Positions 43,066 through 58,576 of a stretch of 64,000 nucleotides of DNA are shown piece by piece (position 1 is the stretch's first letter; each line of letters begins with the position of its first letter). The DNA is from Ficedula albicollis (Eukaryota > Chordata > Aves > Passeriformes > Muscicapidae): positions 43,002,864-43,066,863 of the forward strand of contig NC_021677.1 in the NCBI RefSeq assembly GCF_000247815.1, read 5' to 3'. Both the position numbers and the translations under genes were made by a program. The notes beneath the pieces are model-generated. The model did not search any database, was not told where the DNA came from, and saw nothing but the letters and a program-made list of their open reading frames with translations.

Positions 43066-43509
43066 TAATTACTGTTGGCAGTATCAGTATTATTACTGTT
43101 TTTTGGTTTTTTTTATCTTGAGAGAGCTGCAGAAAGACAGTCAAAAGCTCTGAAGAAGTTTGATATTACCTATGCCTCAGAGTTTGAATCCCAAGCCTTA
43201 ATTACTGTTGGCAGTATCAGTATTATTACTGTTTTTTGGTTTTTTTTATCTTGAGAGAGCTGCAGAAAGACAGTCAAAAGTTTTTTCTATGTTTTGTCTT
43301 TGTTTATTTGGTATGTGAGATATTATTGTATGACTACAGAGAATGAGTTTTTTTGTCTTGAGAGAGCTGCAGAAAGACAGTCAAAAGCTCTGAAGAAGTT
43401 TGATATTACCTATGCCTCAGAGTTTGAATCCCAAGCCTTCTTTCTTTTCTATGTTTTGTCTTTGTTTATTTGGTATGTGAGATATTATTGTATGACTACA
43501 GAGAATGAG
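43066..43509. repeat. Mosaic tandem repeat, block order A-B-C-A-B-D-B-C-D
   Basis: Four blocks recur with different omissions. A (attactgttggcagtatcag..., starts 43068 and 43201). B (cttgagagagctgcagaaag..., 43117, 43250 and 43357). C (ctctgaagaagtttgatatt..., 43148-43198 and 43388-43438). D (tctatgttttgtctttgttt..., about 43281-43347 and 43439-43509). Copy 1 lacks D, copy 2 lacks C, copy 3 lacks A. Copies are almost identical. T-rich runs lie at the block junctions. A 115-codon frame runs through part of the array and contains repeated peptides, but has no recognisable domain. Confidence 0.93.
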
Positions 43510-44138
43510 ACAGGAAAGTCCTTTTTTAATAACCATGGTGCTTTCCTGTGTCCATACTTCATTGTCTGTAAAATGCATCCAGGAACAGAGGGTTTTTTTA
43601 AGATGAGATTTAGGCTGCATTATGGATTAGACACTAGATGAGAGACAGAGGGGGGAAAAAGAACCTGTTGTAAAAAAAAAATAAAAAAAAAAGTGCTGTT
43701 GGTGTCTGTCCTGCTTTGTGTCCGTTCTGAAAACCATTACCAGTAAGGTGTTATATTTTCCTCCATCTGTGTGGGTGGGGATATTGGATGTCTGTTTCTA
43801 TCCCAGTGCTAATAGCTCTTTACTTCTTCACCCAAGTGACTTTCCAGACCAGTGTGTCATTTGACAGGAGATGCCATTTGGCAAGTACTGCATCCTCCTT
43901 TAGTCCCTTTCTGTTTTGTAGCATTTCAAAACGGCCAGTTGTACAGCGCTGGCAAACACAAGAGAAGTCTGGCTCTGCATTTTAGGACATGCCTACATGC
44001 TTTGCCAGAAGGGCAAACAAATCCCACAGGCCTCTTACCTACACAGACACAATTATTCAGAAAACAGTGAATGGCACGCAACAGGAAAAAATATCCCTTA
44101 AAAAACAAAACAAACAGAAAAAAATCCAAAAAACTGAA

Positions 44139-44139
<1 letters not shown>
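43510..44139. other. Non-coding, A-rich low complexity at 43671-43692
   Basis: Unique sequence with an interrupted A run at about 43672-43692. It leads into the (CAAAA)-like and poly-A sequence before the second G run. Confidence 0.6.
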
Positions 44140-47130
<2,991 letters not shown>

Positions 47131-47480
47131 TCTGCCTGAGTGGTTTTGCTGTGTCCCTCATTTAGGATCTTCATCCCATGTTGTATCTCATGTTTAGACT
47201 TTGACAGGTTGAGATACACACACAAGGGCTTTTTTCTTGGTGCTTCCAGTTAATTTGGAACTTGGCAGTACACATGCAGTTATTCGTTATTTTTAGCATG
47301 CATTTCTTCCTATCTGTCAACAGTAAATTTAATTTGCCATTGCATAGACCAATTTCATAGATCTTCTGCTAAGACACGACTTAAATAATTTTGTGCCAGC
47401 TGCAGATTTGTTTCTTTGTTATTTACATCCTTTTCCACATCACTGACAACTAGGTGAGGTGGAGCTGCTTAAGCAGAGTG
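47131..47480 (-). mobile_element. Ancient CR1-type LINE fragment
   Basis: Translation of the minus strand gives a decayed but recognisable part of a CR1-like reverse transcriptase downstream of the catalytic box. Landmarks are TNLQLAQN, then W-S-M-Q-W-Q-I-K-F (family form: WxxxWQMKFNVDKC), then MHAKNN and L-E-A-P with the CR1-like spacing of the MHxGKNN...LEA...EKDLGV region. Stops and indels interrupt it. It is clearly older than the copy at 26.2-27.2 kb. Boundaries are approximate because divergence is high. Confidence 0.72.
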
Positions 47481-50400
47481 CCTGCATTGTTTTCTTTATC
47501 ATACTGGAAAAAACCCCACAATTTCGATCCTAATTTCTTTTTGCTGTGTTTTTGTCATTTTTAATCCTTTACAGCACTTTTTCTCCTGTTATGATGTTTT
47601 TTTCCTGTTACAGTGTTTTTTGGTAAAGTGCTCTTTATAGGCCTTTTGAAATTCTGTCTGGCATCTGTTTTCTTCTGTCTGGTATTTCATTACATCTTTC
47701 TAGATCCAAAGAGTCCTAGTATGTCTGATTGCTTATAGAAAGAATACTGGATTTATATTGTCATATTTTAATAATTTGTGACATTTATTTCTGCTACAGT
47801 GCCTACCAATGAAGTAGGGTTTGCAGGTGCCTCATTGTCATAAGGATCATAAATATTAAAAAACAAACAAAACAACAACCAAACCAAAAAGCAACAACAA
47901 AAAAAAAAACCCCACCAGAACCAAAGACAACTATCAAAACCCAAACATGTCTGTGCTACCTTCCAGTACTGTAGTGGCTGTACTCTGTAGGGTGGTGTAT
48001 GAATAGCTGCATAGTTTTGCTAGCAAATCCACTTTGCTTATAACTATTAAGTAAATGTTGGAAAGATCACCACAGTTTGTATTGTATTCTGGGAATAATG
48101 TATGCTAACTATTTGTGTCTTTCAGTAGGTACTGCAGCTCTTCACAACTATTTGCAGAGTAAATTGCACAACACTATCATTAAATGGTAACATAGCATTT
48201 GTGTTGTGGTATGAATAGGGAAAATCCAGACCTGATACCATCCCCTTTCCACCGTTTTTTGCTCCAATGCATTACCTTTGTGTGAAGTTCAGACTGAAGA
48301 TAAAGTTTCTCTTCAAGTTAACCGTTTTCAGAATCAAATCTTAGTGGAAATCCTTGTGATTAGGTTATGGCTCTAGACGTTTAAAATCATCTGGAGAGTC
48401 ATTAAGACCCAAGCTGATTGCATTCAGAGAGCAGGGAGTGTGCATGTCCCTCATCAGCAGTGACAGTGGGAGACTTGAGTGGCTTCTCAAAAAATGAATT
48501 AGGGCTCTTCTGACAGTGTTCTGAAGCCCTCAAGGCTAAACCAAATCCTTTTTCCACTTCTCGTGATGTGCAAATCTTTGCAATTTTCAAAGATACAAAG
48601 TCTCTTTTTTTGATGGAGGTACGGGAGTGGAGTAAATGGCAACTGAATTAAGGAACGATGCAGCGCCATATGTTAACTAAATACTGAGGGGAAAATGAGT
48701 GAGACATTGAAGTTATAGACCATGATGTGGAATGATTTATGCTCAGAATTTCACTCAACACTTGACTAATACTGAATTGTGAGCAGTGGTCCCACTACTG
48801 ATTAGGGTCTGGATATACCTGTTCCATCAGCAGAAGGGAGAAGTAAATCAACAAAATATTCTGGATGCTTTCATCAAATTTCGTGTAAATGGGAGATGAA
48901 ACATCAGTAGTGACAAACATTGTTTCTTTATGGCCACTGGAGCTGTTTGACCCCTAGAAGTTCATTTGGCTAGGAGACTAACTGAACCATAGCATCCATC
49001 TGGATTTTAACACACATGTTGGACATAAAACAGGAAGAGATTTAAAGACAATTTCTTGTCAGACCACAGCTACCACACAAAAACCTGTAAAGTATTGAGG
49101 AAGCTGGAAGTGAGGATGCGAAATTGAGAATAAATTGTATGTCCAAGATACTTTTGCTTAACTTTCGAGATGAGAAGAAGCAGAAGTTCCAGAACTCTGG
49201 TAAAAAGATCTGACTAGGCAGATCAGATTGGGCAAGAGTCCTATTTTTTTCAATTATTATTCTTCCATCCTTTCCAGCCATAAAGGCCTTGTTTGTAAGA
49301 CCTGCTATGTTTATCACTGGTAGCAACAGTAAATGGAAAAAGACAGGCAGGATAATGACTGATCTCTGAAATGGCTCATTTTGTTAAGTAAATTACAGGT
49401 TGTGCTGTGGACAGAGACAGTTGGCAGGCAGTGTTGCCCAAGCACCAACCCTCACAGAAAGTGAAATATGCACTTGCCTTTCATTAGTGCACACGGTATC
49501 ATTATCACCATTGCCATTGTGACAAATGTGATGGTTACACGTGTCCCCTGAGAACAGCTGCAGACAGGAGGGCTGGGCTGTGCAGTGAAACAAGCTATCC
49601 TGCTGTCAGGAACTGTTCAACCTGCAAACAAATCTGTAAATATCTCGGTAAGAGGTCAGACAATACATGGGTGAGGTTTGCATTTGTCTAGACTTCTCCC
49701 ATTCCGGGATCTCTGAGCAGTCTGTACTCACTTAATAAAAATGTTGTTCACATATGAAAGAGGGGGGAAATTGCTATTATGCCTCCTGCAAGTTACACAG
49801 CAAGTCCCTTCCAACAGAAGGGGTAGGATTAAGATCTTCTGACATGAAGCTCTCCAATTGATTTATTAAACCATTATTTTCCTTACAAAAACAAATGACT
49901 TGCTGTTTTCCAGTCACTGGACTAAATGCTCTGCCAGCTGTCCTTTACCTGGCAAGCAGTGATATGCTACTGGTGTTTTCAGAATGGATCCAATGAGAAT
50001 CTTCCCTTACTCTGTAATAAATCCTGTGAGCAAGAATAATGTGATAATTTCAAAAAGAGAGCATGAGGAAAACTCTTTACTTGTCTTAACAGTTAATACT
50101 TTTCTCTTGTAATTATGAAGGGTAAAGAAGCTTCTTTTCATCATATATTAGATAAGATGAGTGGGCCTAATTTTGAAAAATTAGATTAAAAATTTACTGC
50201 TCGTGGAAACAGGACCCAAATCCATCACAAAAATTATTTAAGAGCTCCTGTGCTCAGAATGATAATTTTGAACACAGAAGAACTATCAATGTGTTCCAGA
50301 TGGGAATTTCTTGGCCTGTAACTTTCACCCAGCAAAACCAGCACAAGGAGAGGAAATAGCTCCTGGTTTGGGCTCTTGCAAAAGTTTTTCTCTAAGCACT

Positions 50401-50674
50401 ATCTGTTCATTTTATATTCTGGAGTGTAAGAGTCTTTACACTTGGTTTCTTGAAAAGAAAATTACATCCTTAGAAACTTTGTTACCTCCAAGAATGTTAA
50501 CTCCTAATGCAATGGTCTCAAAAAGATTTTCTAGCAAATATGTTCCTAGATTGCAAACTAGTGTTGTCTTATAAGCTAAAAGAAATTGATTAAATAGTTT
50601 CATTAGTTATCTGTTAATCAGAAAAGATAAATTGAAGTGCTTAACTTCACAGTTTCATACATTATTTTGTATAT
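47481..50674. other. Non-coding, A/C-rich stretch and a possible conserved block
   Basis: About 47858-47945 is A/C-rich low complexity. About 49860-50230 has a dense TAAT/ATTA texture that could be a conserved non-coding element (untested). No gene recognised. Confidence 0.45.
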
Positions 50675-50798
50675 CTCGTACTTTCACATTTTTACCTTCA
50701 CTAGTTTGAAGTACTTTGAGTTTTTTGAGACTTTCCCTCGTACTTTCACATTTTTGCCTTCCCTAGTTTGAAGTACTTTGAGTTTTTTGAGACTTTCC
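50675..50798. repeat. Two-copy tandem duplication, 62-bp unit
   Basis: Copies at 50675-50736 and 50737-50798 begin ctcgtactttcacattttt and end gagactttcc. I see two substitutions (A/G and A/C). Confidence 0.94.
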
Positions 50799-51935
50799 TA
50801 TTATAAAGGTCTCTATAGCACAACTACTTTTAATTTCTAATTCAAATCTAAGTAATCCTCTTGAAACTGTAGGATTATGTTCCATGATAACAATGTTGTA
50901 TCATGTTGCAATCTGGTTAAACTTCTGTAACTGAAGTAGGTCATTTGCTGCCTGAGTTATTGCTGGCGTACACAAGTTTTCCCTTTCTCATGCTGGAAGT
51001 ATACCCATGTTAGTACTCCAGCAGCCAACAGAAAAGGGGCTTGCAGAACTGCCGAGAAGAAAAGGTTCACGTGTGTGTGTGCAGAAGCTGGAGTGTATTG
51101 TGTGGCCAGCCCAGCGTGGCTGTCAGAGTGGTGTGTGCTGGCCACTGCCGTGAGCTGGGTGTGGAGTGTGGGTGCTGAGCCATGCTGAGGCTGGGGCTCC
51201 TCACACACAGCCTGCCCAGCCCTGAAACTGCTGCCCTGCACCTATGAGCATTGTGGCTGCTCAGGCGAGCTGAAAGGGCCCTCTGTCGTGCTGCTCTGCT
51301 TATCTCTTTCTACGTCTTACTTTCCATTTAACAGTAAAATTAATGAAGTGAAAACCAATACCCATCTTCAGAGCTTAGCTATTACCTTAATTAAAAAGCA
51401 AATATTTAATGTGACATTGTTAAGGTCAGCATGCTCAAATGTAACCAACTGTAACTTTGAAATACTATTTAAAATGTCTTTAATTCCGCATTTAAGAAGA
51501 TTGCTGATTTAACAATCCAGGAAACTCAGCTCTGATCACAAGCACTGTACCTTTAGTAACATGAGTCATTGCATCTGTTCTCTTTTTCAGCTATCTCAGA
51601 CATACAGTTGAGACAGTGATCTGTGCTAGCAGTAGTATTTTAGTACACAGTGTTGATGCTTTTGTGGGTCTGCTTCCTCCCTAATTTCCCCCATTTTTTC
51701 CTTTTCATAGTTTTATGAGAGGCTCTTCAGGAAGGAGCAATTCAGATCATTGTTCCAACCCTGGTATACAAGACAAAAAGCACTGTAGCTTTCAAGTGAC
51801 ATACACAAGTGGAACTGCTGACTGTTTTCAAAATTGCTTGTCACAGCAAGAAAAGCACACATAAACCCATAGTGAAAAGAGGGAAATGTTCTGAGACGTT
51901 AGTGGTCAAGACCTGGTATTGCGGCTTCCATCGTT
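50799..51935. other. Non-coding with GC-rich patch at 51050-51300
   Basis: The GC-rich patch contains a short GT run and words such as gcccagcccagcg context. It carries a minus-strand open frame without a recognisable domain. It may be an unrecognised retroelement piece or a local GC-rich segment. The rest is unique AT-rich DNA. Confidence 0.5.
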
Positions 51936-51976
51936 TCTGGAATATAGTAGGGCTGATCTGGATATAGTAGGGCTGT
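51936..51976. repeat. Short tandem duplication, 21-bp unit
   Basis: The motif tctggaatatagtagggctg at 51936 is followed by a one-base-shorter copy (tctggatatagtagggctg) at 51957. Confidence 0.9.
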
Positions 51977-54583
51977 TTGAGTTGGACAGAAAATACTTCA
52001 TCTTTTTGACAATGAAGAGTGGAAATCTTTGATTTGTGTTCAGCTAGCAAATGTGGCGGGGTTAAGTGCAGGTTCCATTTGTGTGTCAATGCAATGATAG
52101 AAAAGTGGCTTTTGCAAATAAACCACAGGCAAATCTCAGAAAATAATGCAATATACCCAATCCTCCACTGCTAACAGGGTTAAGAAGACTCAGAGGATCA
52201 ATTTAAAGAAACAGTTTTCATGCCAAATGTATTTCTAGATAAACAACACTGAAGTCTAAGGAATGATGCCAGGATTAAACAATGCCCTTAATTTCTAGTT
52301 AGCAGTTGATCTCAATCCACACAGGTAATAAAAGTAGATGCCAAATCTTCTGTAGCTGTTTGGTAGTCTCCAGCAAATGAGTTAGTCTCAGCCCAGCTGA
52401 TAGTGGTTGGAAAATGGCAAATCCCCCCAAAAAGCCAGGTTTTAGTATGCCCCTGGAATAATTTAGAACTCCTTACTGTCCATCTGTCCTGAAAACCTGA
52501 AAAGAGAAAGTACTGTAGGGTTTGAATCTCACTCCTTTTCTTGGAGTCCTCTCAGAAGGTGCATTGGTTAGTAAGGATGGCACATAGGGAGTTTTCATTT
52601 CTGTTCATGTTGCATGTTTCTTGGATGTTAAAAAAAAAAAAAAAGAGACTAATTAAGTATTGTATCTTGCATGTCTATAAAGTTATCCAGAAAACTGGGG
52701 AGACACTTGGCACAGCTACTTCTCTGTTGCTTTGTTCAGTATTGAGATATAGCTTCTGGGTTTTTTTCATTTCCCTTATCTCTTTTTTTTTGTTTGTTTT
52801 CTTTCTTAAATAGAAAAAATAGCTCTTGCTATTAACCTTTCTCACAAAAACAATAGAGCTTTTTCATTCTTCTTTCCCATTTCAGATCATTCTGTTGGAG
52901 AAGTGTTTTCTAGAAAAGATGGCAAGTCTTTCATGTTCTTTTTCTTCCTGAAATCACCTACCTGGTTTCACAAAGAAGGAAGGAAATGCAGCCCTGAAGG
53001 CTGGGTGAAGTGCATGTCTCCAATGCCACTTGAAGGTTGTAGAGTTGTTAACCACTGACTGTGATCATGACCCCACTACTTTAGGGTTGCATCTTTGTCT
53101 AATATGCAACATTAAAAACAAAATCCAAGCTGCAGTCACCTGAAAGAAAAAGTGAATCATGATAAAAGTGAATTGATGGTTGCATTTTTAAAAGCACCAA
53201 ACCAGTAGAAGTTTCAAAGAACTTTGCATGAGGAAATTTCTTGCTGCCACGTAGCACATGCTTCAATGTCAAGAAGAGTCCTTATTAAAAAGACCACAGT
53301 GTTATCTCCCCTGATAGTAATTCTTCTTATTGTTCCCTTGAGATAACGCTTCCCGAAGTTTGGAAGGGAGCTAAAGGAAGGCCAACCTCTTTAGCAAGAG
53401 CAACAACCACACTGAATAGAGTATACAAAATCAGGAGATTACGACGTGTCTTTTTGAAGGTAGTAGTGGGCTGCATGAGCTACCAGTTTGAAGTGGCTAT
53501 GCTCTGCATGTAATTTCAGTTTGAGAAACCCACGTATTTCTTTGTCTAGGAAAGATAAAAAGAAATTACAAACGCTATAAAGCAAGATTTTAACTGGACA
53601 CGTTTTTACAGTTTGAACACCTTCCACTGCAGATAATGTTGCTGTCTGTATTAGAAAATTGTGTCTTCAGATAAAATAAATATCTGAAGGTTAGGCTTGT
53701 TAATGGTAAGAAGATTTCTGCTTTATCTCATTTTCTCATCTTTTCTGCTTCTTTTTTTTTCTTCAAAGGAAAAGGGAATATGGAAATACAGAGTAAATGT
53801 AACAACAAGTAATATATCTAGAAATTAAAATTCTAACATAATTTGGGTAATTAAATGAAACCGTTGCAGTTATTTTATTACATTTTCATTTTATTATGGA
53901 AAATCTGAGAAGTTTAAAAGCCATCACAAGGTGGAATTTTTAAAATCTTTGATACATTTTTTTAAATTTTTTTTTTTTTAGTAAACCTGAAATTTTGAAC
54001 CATTTGTATTCTCCCTGATGTATTCTGGCCATTCATTGATGGTCTCTTTTCCCACACTGGGACAATTCTGCTAGTGTTTGAGGATCATTAGTGAGAGCTG
54101 TGCAAACCCTTCTGAAACTTTCAGAACCCTGATGCAGGAATCTGCTGTGCATTCAGGCTGGCATTTGTACCTATCTATTTAGGGAGAGTGTAATTAGGTT
54201 AACTTGTGTTCTGGTGTGAAAAAAGACCATCGTGATTTTATGATACAGAACTGCAATCTGTTAGCTTTATCCATCGCTTAAGTGTTCGTATAGGTTATCT
54301 TTGCTTGCAGACTGGAGAGTGGTGTTACATGAATTCCCTGGAGCTTCTTTCATTTATGTCATGTACTTAATTCTTCTTTGGTATACAGAAGCATAAATAG
54401 TGTTTGGTGGATCAGCATAAATTTCATATTACTAATTCCAAAACAACTGTATCCATTTTCTGAAGGAGAGTCTTTGATTATTAATATTGTAATGAAGTAT
54501 AAAGCAATTTGAGGATAGTGGCTTTTATTCAGAAGAGCAGTGGGATTCCACAGAGATGAACAGGACCATTGCAAAAAGCAGAT
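51977..54583. other. Non-coding, no recognisable feature
   Basis: Unique AT-rich DNA with A or T runs near 52629-52643, 52787-52796 and 53967-53980. No gene or element recognised. Confidence 0.6.
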
Positions 54584-54804
54584 CCAGTACTTCTAATGCT
54601 ATTTTGTTTTATCTTCTCATCTTCTTATTGTAATATGACTAAACATAGAGCACGTGGTAGCTACAAACACAGGGAATCAATGCCAGTGCCAGCCCCAGTA
54701 CTTCTAATGCTATTTTGTTTTACCTTCTCATCTTCTTATTGTAATATGACTAAATATAGAGCACGTGGTAGTTACAAACACAGGGAATCAATGCCAGTGC
54801 CAGC
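54584..54804. repeat. Two-copy tandem duplication, 111-bp unit
   Basis: Copies start ccagtacttctaatgctatt at 54584 and 54695 and end atgccagtgccagc. I count three transitions (T/C, C/T and C/T). A small open frame contains the same peptide twice for this reason and is not a gene. Confidence 0.94.
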
Positions 54805-55067
54805 ATTCCATTTTTAATGTTCTTGAAGTGCTCCAGCATGGATACACATACTGTCTGCTTTGTTTTTTCAGTATTTTCTTTACAGCCTGGCCAGGCTGTA
54901 TCGCTAGCATAGCTCACCAATTTGCAAAGTAATTTCTTGAATATTGATGATGTGTACCATCCTCTGGAGCTTTTTTTTTTTTTTTTTTTTGTGAAAGCCC
55001 ATGTTCTTATAATAAATGGCTCTGTTTTAAATACTGTATAATTTCTGGTTAGTATATAATTAGATAC
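54805..55067. other. Non-coding, T run
   Basis: Contains a 20-nt T run at about 54971-54990. Nothing else recognised. Confidence 0.6.
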
Positions 55068-55260
55068 TATGAGGGTAGTGAGGGACTGGAACAGTTTGCC
55101 TAATGAAATGGTGGCTGCCCCATCCCTGGAAGTGCTCAAGGCCAGGTTGGACAGGGCTTGGAGCAACTTGGTCTACTGGAAGGTGCCCCTGCCCATGGCA
55201 GGGGAGGATGGAAATAGTCGATCTCTAAGATCTCTTCTAATCCAAATCATTCTGTGATTC
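55068..55260 (+). mobile_element. CR1 LINE 3' end, strongly 5'-truncated
   Basis: About 190 bp match the CR1 3' terminal region in plus orientation: gagggactggaacagtttgc, catccctggaagtgctcaag, cctgcccatggcagggga, and the terminal attctgtgattc motif at the right end. Part of it stays open as a short frame encoding the last ORF2 residues (V-R-D-W-N-S-L-P...), a CR1 hallmark. CR1 ends in short tandem octamers rather than poly-A. This one retains the last unit. Typical 5'-truncated insertion, not functional. Confidence 0.93.
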
Positions 55261-58200
55261 CGTATACTATTTTTAAACTGACAACACTAAGTTGCTATTG
55301 AACTGGCTGGTAGTTGCCCTTTAAGAAGTTCTTGAGGGCCATAGTCTATCCATAGCATAGTAGAGCAGAGACATTGAAAGGAAGTGACTGTTATAGACTA
55401 TCATGCATGGACATAAGCAGAAACATCAATAGGGTTGAGAAAGTAGGTAATTTTCAATGATCTAGTCAATAGTTGCTTATCAAGAAGGTTAACTAAAACC
55501 AGCTTCTCCTCTTTTAATGTGAATATTCAGAATATATATATAAAAATATATAAATTCACCCTGGCCAACTTCACCAACTGACCACTGCTGCCTGGCTGCA
55601 TCTGCCAAAATGACTGATGACACAAGCCCCTTTCAAACTAAGGTTCTCTCTCTGCAGGCAGAGCTACAAGACCAGCTCTAGGGATGGAGGTGGGAGCCTA
55701 TAGAACTGGGTAAGGTGTAGAGGTGCAGACATGAGGAAGGTGATCACCAGTTTGGTCTGTCAGACGGGCTTGCTAGCCACCGTGCTGCTTTGGTTCTAAT
55801 TCCTTTTTTCAGAAGACTGCTGTATCTGCCTTCCAAGCCCAAACTCCCGTGCCATATGCTGCCAGTACTGTCCTCCATCTGCCTGGAGACACAGACAACA
55901 GCCATAATAGTTGGCCACAGACATCCATCACCCCTATTGCTCCTTCAGTTTGTATTTTACAAAATCAGCCTGTTGCAAGTTTATTGTCTCTCACAATCAA
56001 CTCGTCAGATGACTAAACTGTGTAGGAAGGAGAAAATATGGAGATTTGGGGCTCTGGTCATATCATTGCAAAAAGATAAGGCATATCTTATTCCCCTGAA
56101 CAAAATAGCAGTTCTTTAAAATTTGATTTTTAAAGACTATGTTATTTTGTGCTGAACATATAGTATCAAACTAAATTCTTTTTCAGATTTGGGTCCTCTG
56201 CAGAGCTTTCTCCTGAGTAGAAATGTCAGAGTTTGACCTACTAATTTCAGCCGCCTGCTGACAAAATAATGAATGAACAGAGAAACTCTGTTCTTGCACT
56301 TGGGTAATATTTACTGAGTGTTGCTAAATCACAAAGTGCTGGACAAAAGCAAGAAAATTTTTCCTTTCAATATGTGAGCATAAACTGTATAGTCTAAGTC
56401 ATAACAGTCCTGTATCTCTAAATTCCTTTGGCTGCTCCAGTTTATTCAGAAAATTCTTCTTTAGCAAGGAATGGGCATGTTAGGGCTGGTTTTGTACTGG
56501 CCTTACCTCCCATACCCTGAGCTTCCTTTACCTCTGTGTTCCCAATGGTAACTACACTGATTTTTGAATACAGGTTGTCTCTAAAGATGGTCTTTGTCCC
56601 TTCACGGAGGCCTGATGAAACATGGCTGCCTCCCATGGAAGCTAATGTGAATAAGTGAGTGGCCATAGGGATAAGGGAGGCTGAGCAATGGAATGCATCC
56701 TTACACTAAGTTATTTTGTGTTTCTCTCCTACTGATTTCAAAGTGTTCTAGAACCTAGAACTCATCTTCTAAGCACTGCTAGTCTTAGAGCAGGATTAGG
56801 ATCTCAGCACAGTCCTAAGACTGGAGCTTCCTTTGTTATATTGGCTGTCCTTTTACATCTCATAACACTTTTCCTCGAAAGTGCAGAGAAGAAGGTATCA
56901 GGAAGAAGTGTGGAAGCTGAAATGGTGACATTAACCTTCTCCTTATTCACTACTCCTTCCCACACCTACTATGAAAAAAAATCAGTACTGGAAGTACTTC
57001 AGCTTTTTTTTGTGACATCCATTCCAAATAATCAAGTTCCATTTGACATCTACAGTTCTGTTTTAACTAACATAATATAAACTTGGCAAGGGGCTCAGCT
57101 GATACCGCTTTGCCTAACAGTAAGCAAATTCTGCAACACAAAATAAATATGCAAGTAGCCAAGTTGATTTTTTTTTTCCAGTGGCCTGTCTTGAATTAAT
57201 AAAATTCTCATCTCTATAGGAAAGGTCAGTCTTGATGTGAGGTGCTTTATCCAACAAGTTTTAGATGTAGCCTTTTGACCTATTTAGTAGTTGGTGCATC
57301 CTATGTGTATGTAAAACGTGCGTGTTTGAAGTGCTCCTTGGTAGAAAAGTTAAGGTAATGTAAATTTCTAGGTAGTGGCTTAAGAATGAAAAGACATTTC
57401 AGTTATTTGCTCTGTTCTTGCAAAATTTTGTCAAGCCATTTATCTTTGTCTCTGCTTTCCAGCATGCAAATGGTACCAGTGGCTTCTTTTGTGAGCTATG
57501 TCTTCAAACCATTATGCTCTCCTCTTATTTTTCCATTTCTGTGTAATATTCCACTATTTCTTATCTATCAGTGTTCTGCCATACAATCTGCAGAGTATTT
57601 AATTATTTTGAATGATTAGAGTATTTTCATTAGAAATATAAGTTTCCTATATTGCAGTGTTCATGCATTTTTAATGTTCTGCTTCCATGAAAAATCTTAG
57701 GAAACCTCTTTGATTCAGGATTAGAAAGCTGGAGTCCAGCCACATCTCAAAAGCCACATTATATTAACTTTAAAAAAAATCTACCATTTTAAGAAAATTA
57801 GCTTAGAAAAACTAGAAATAAGCTGTTATTGAATCCAGATTCAGTTTATGTTTGCAAATCCTCACATTTCCCTCTTTTTCTTGTTGGATTGGAAATACCT
57901 ATTGAACCTTAGCTCAAACTTCTTGCTTGCCTGGTGCAACTTGTCTTGGTTGCTCTAGGCTGTTGATATGATACATTTCATGGAATCTGTTTCATAGATT
58001 TCAAAAGGAACATAGAACACAGACCATGGATGCATTAAGTTCTTTTAGAATTCTATTCTATTAAAAATTTGTAAAGAAAGCGCAGAGAAAGGAAAGTGCA
58101 GTAGTATATAGTGCTTAGTCATGTAATACCTTTAAATACATATTTTTGGACCACTCTGAAACCCTAGGATATTCTTTAAGATTAAGAGAAGAGAGTTTGC

Positions 58201-58576
58201 AAAAAAATATACTCTAGACAAAACCAAATTTAAATAGATTAATTCTGTCCAAAGCCTCTTCATCCCTTGCACTTTTATAGCTATTGCACTTGGGTTAATT
58301 GGATGGTGGCAAGTTGGTGTTTGTGATCACCTTTCCTGTCAGAATGCAGTGTCCTTTTTTAATGCCATCTTCTTGACAAGTGCTCGCTTTTCTGTTTGTT
58401 ATGGGTTGAGACAGACAGCTCTGATTGCTATTACTGAGCAATATCTGCTGTGCCTTCAGCTCACTGGCATCTCACAATTGTACCAATGCTTTTGATAAGG
58501 AAGCCTAGTAGTTAAAGTACATGGTTTATTCCACACAGCCTGTAAGTATCAGATCTTTAATTCCATATTTTGTGCA
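55261..58576. other. Non-coding, no recognisable feature
   Basis: Unique AT-rich DNA; (TA)-rich stretch at about 55534-55552. Open frames of up to 109 codons (55790-56119) show no recognisable domain. Confidence 0.6.

Noticed and set aside
43294..43641. 115-codon frame with repeated peptide
   Set aside because: Repetition mirrors the DNA mosaic duplication; no recognisable domain or splice context.
54569..54817. 82-codon frame containing the same peptide twice
   Set aside because: Explained by the 111-bp tandem duplication.
55069..55257. 62-codon frame as a small gene
   Set aside because: It is the 3' end of a CR1 LINE.
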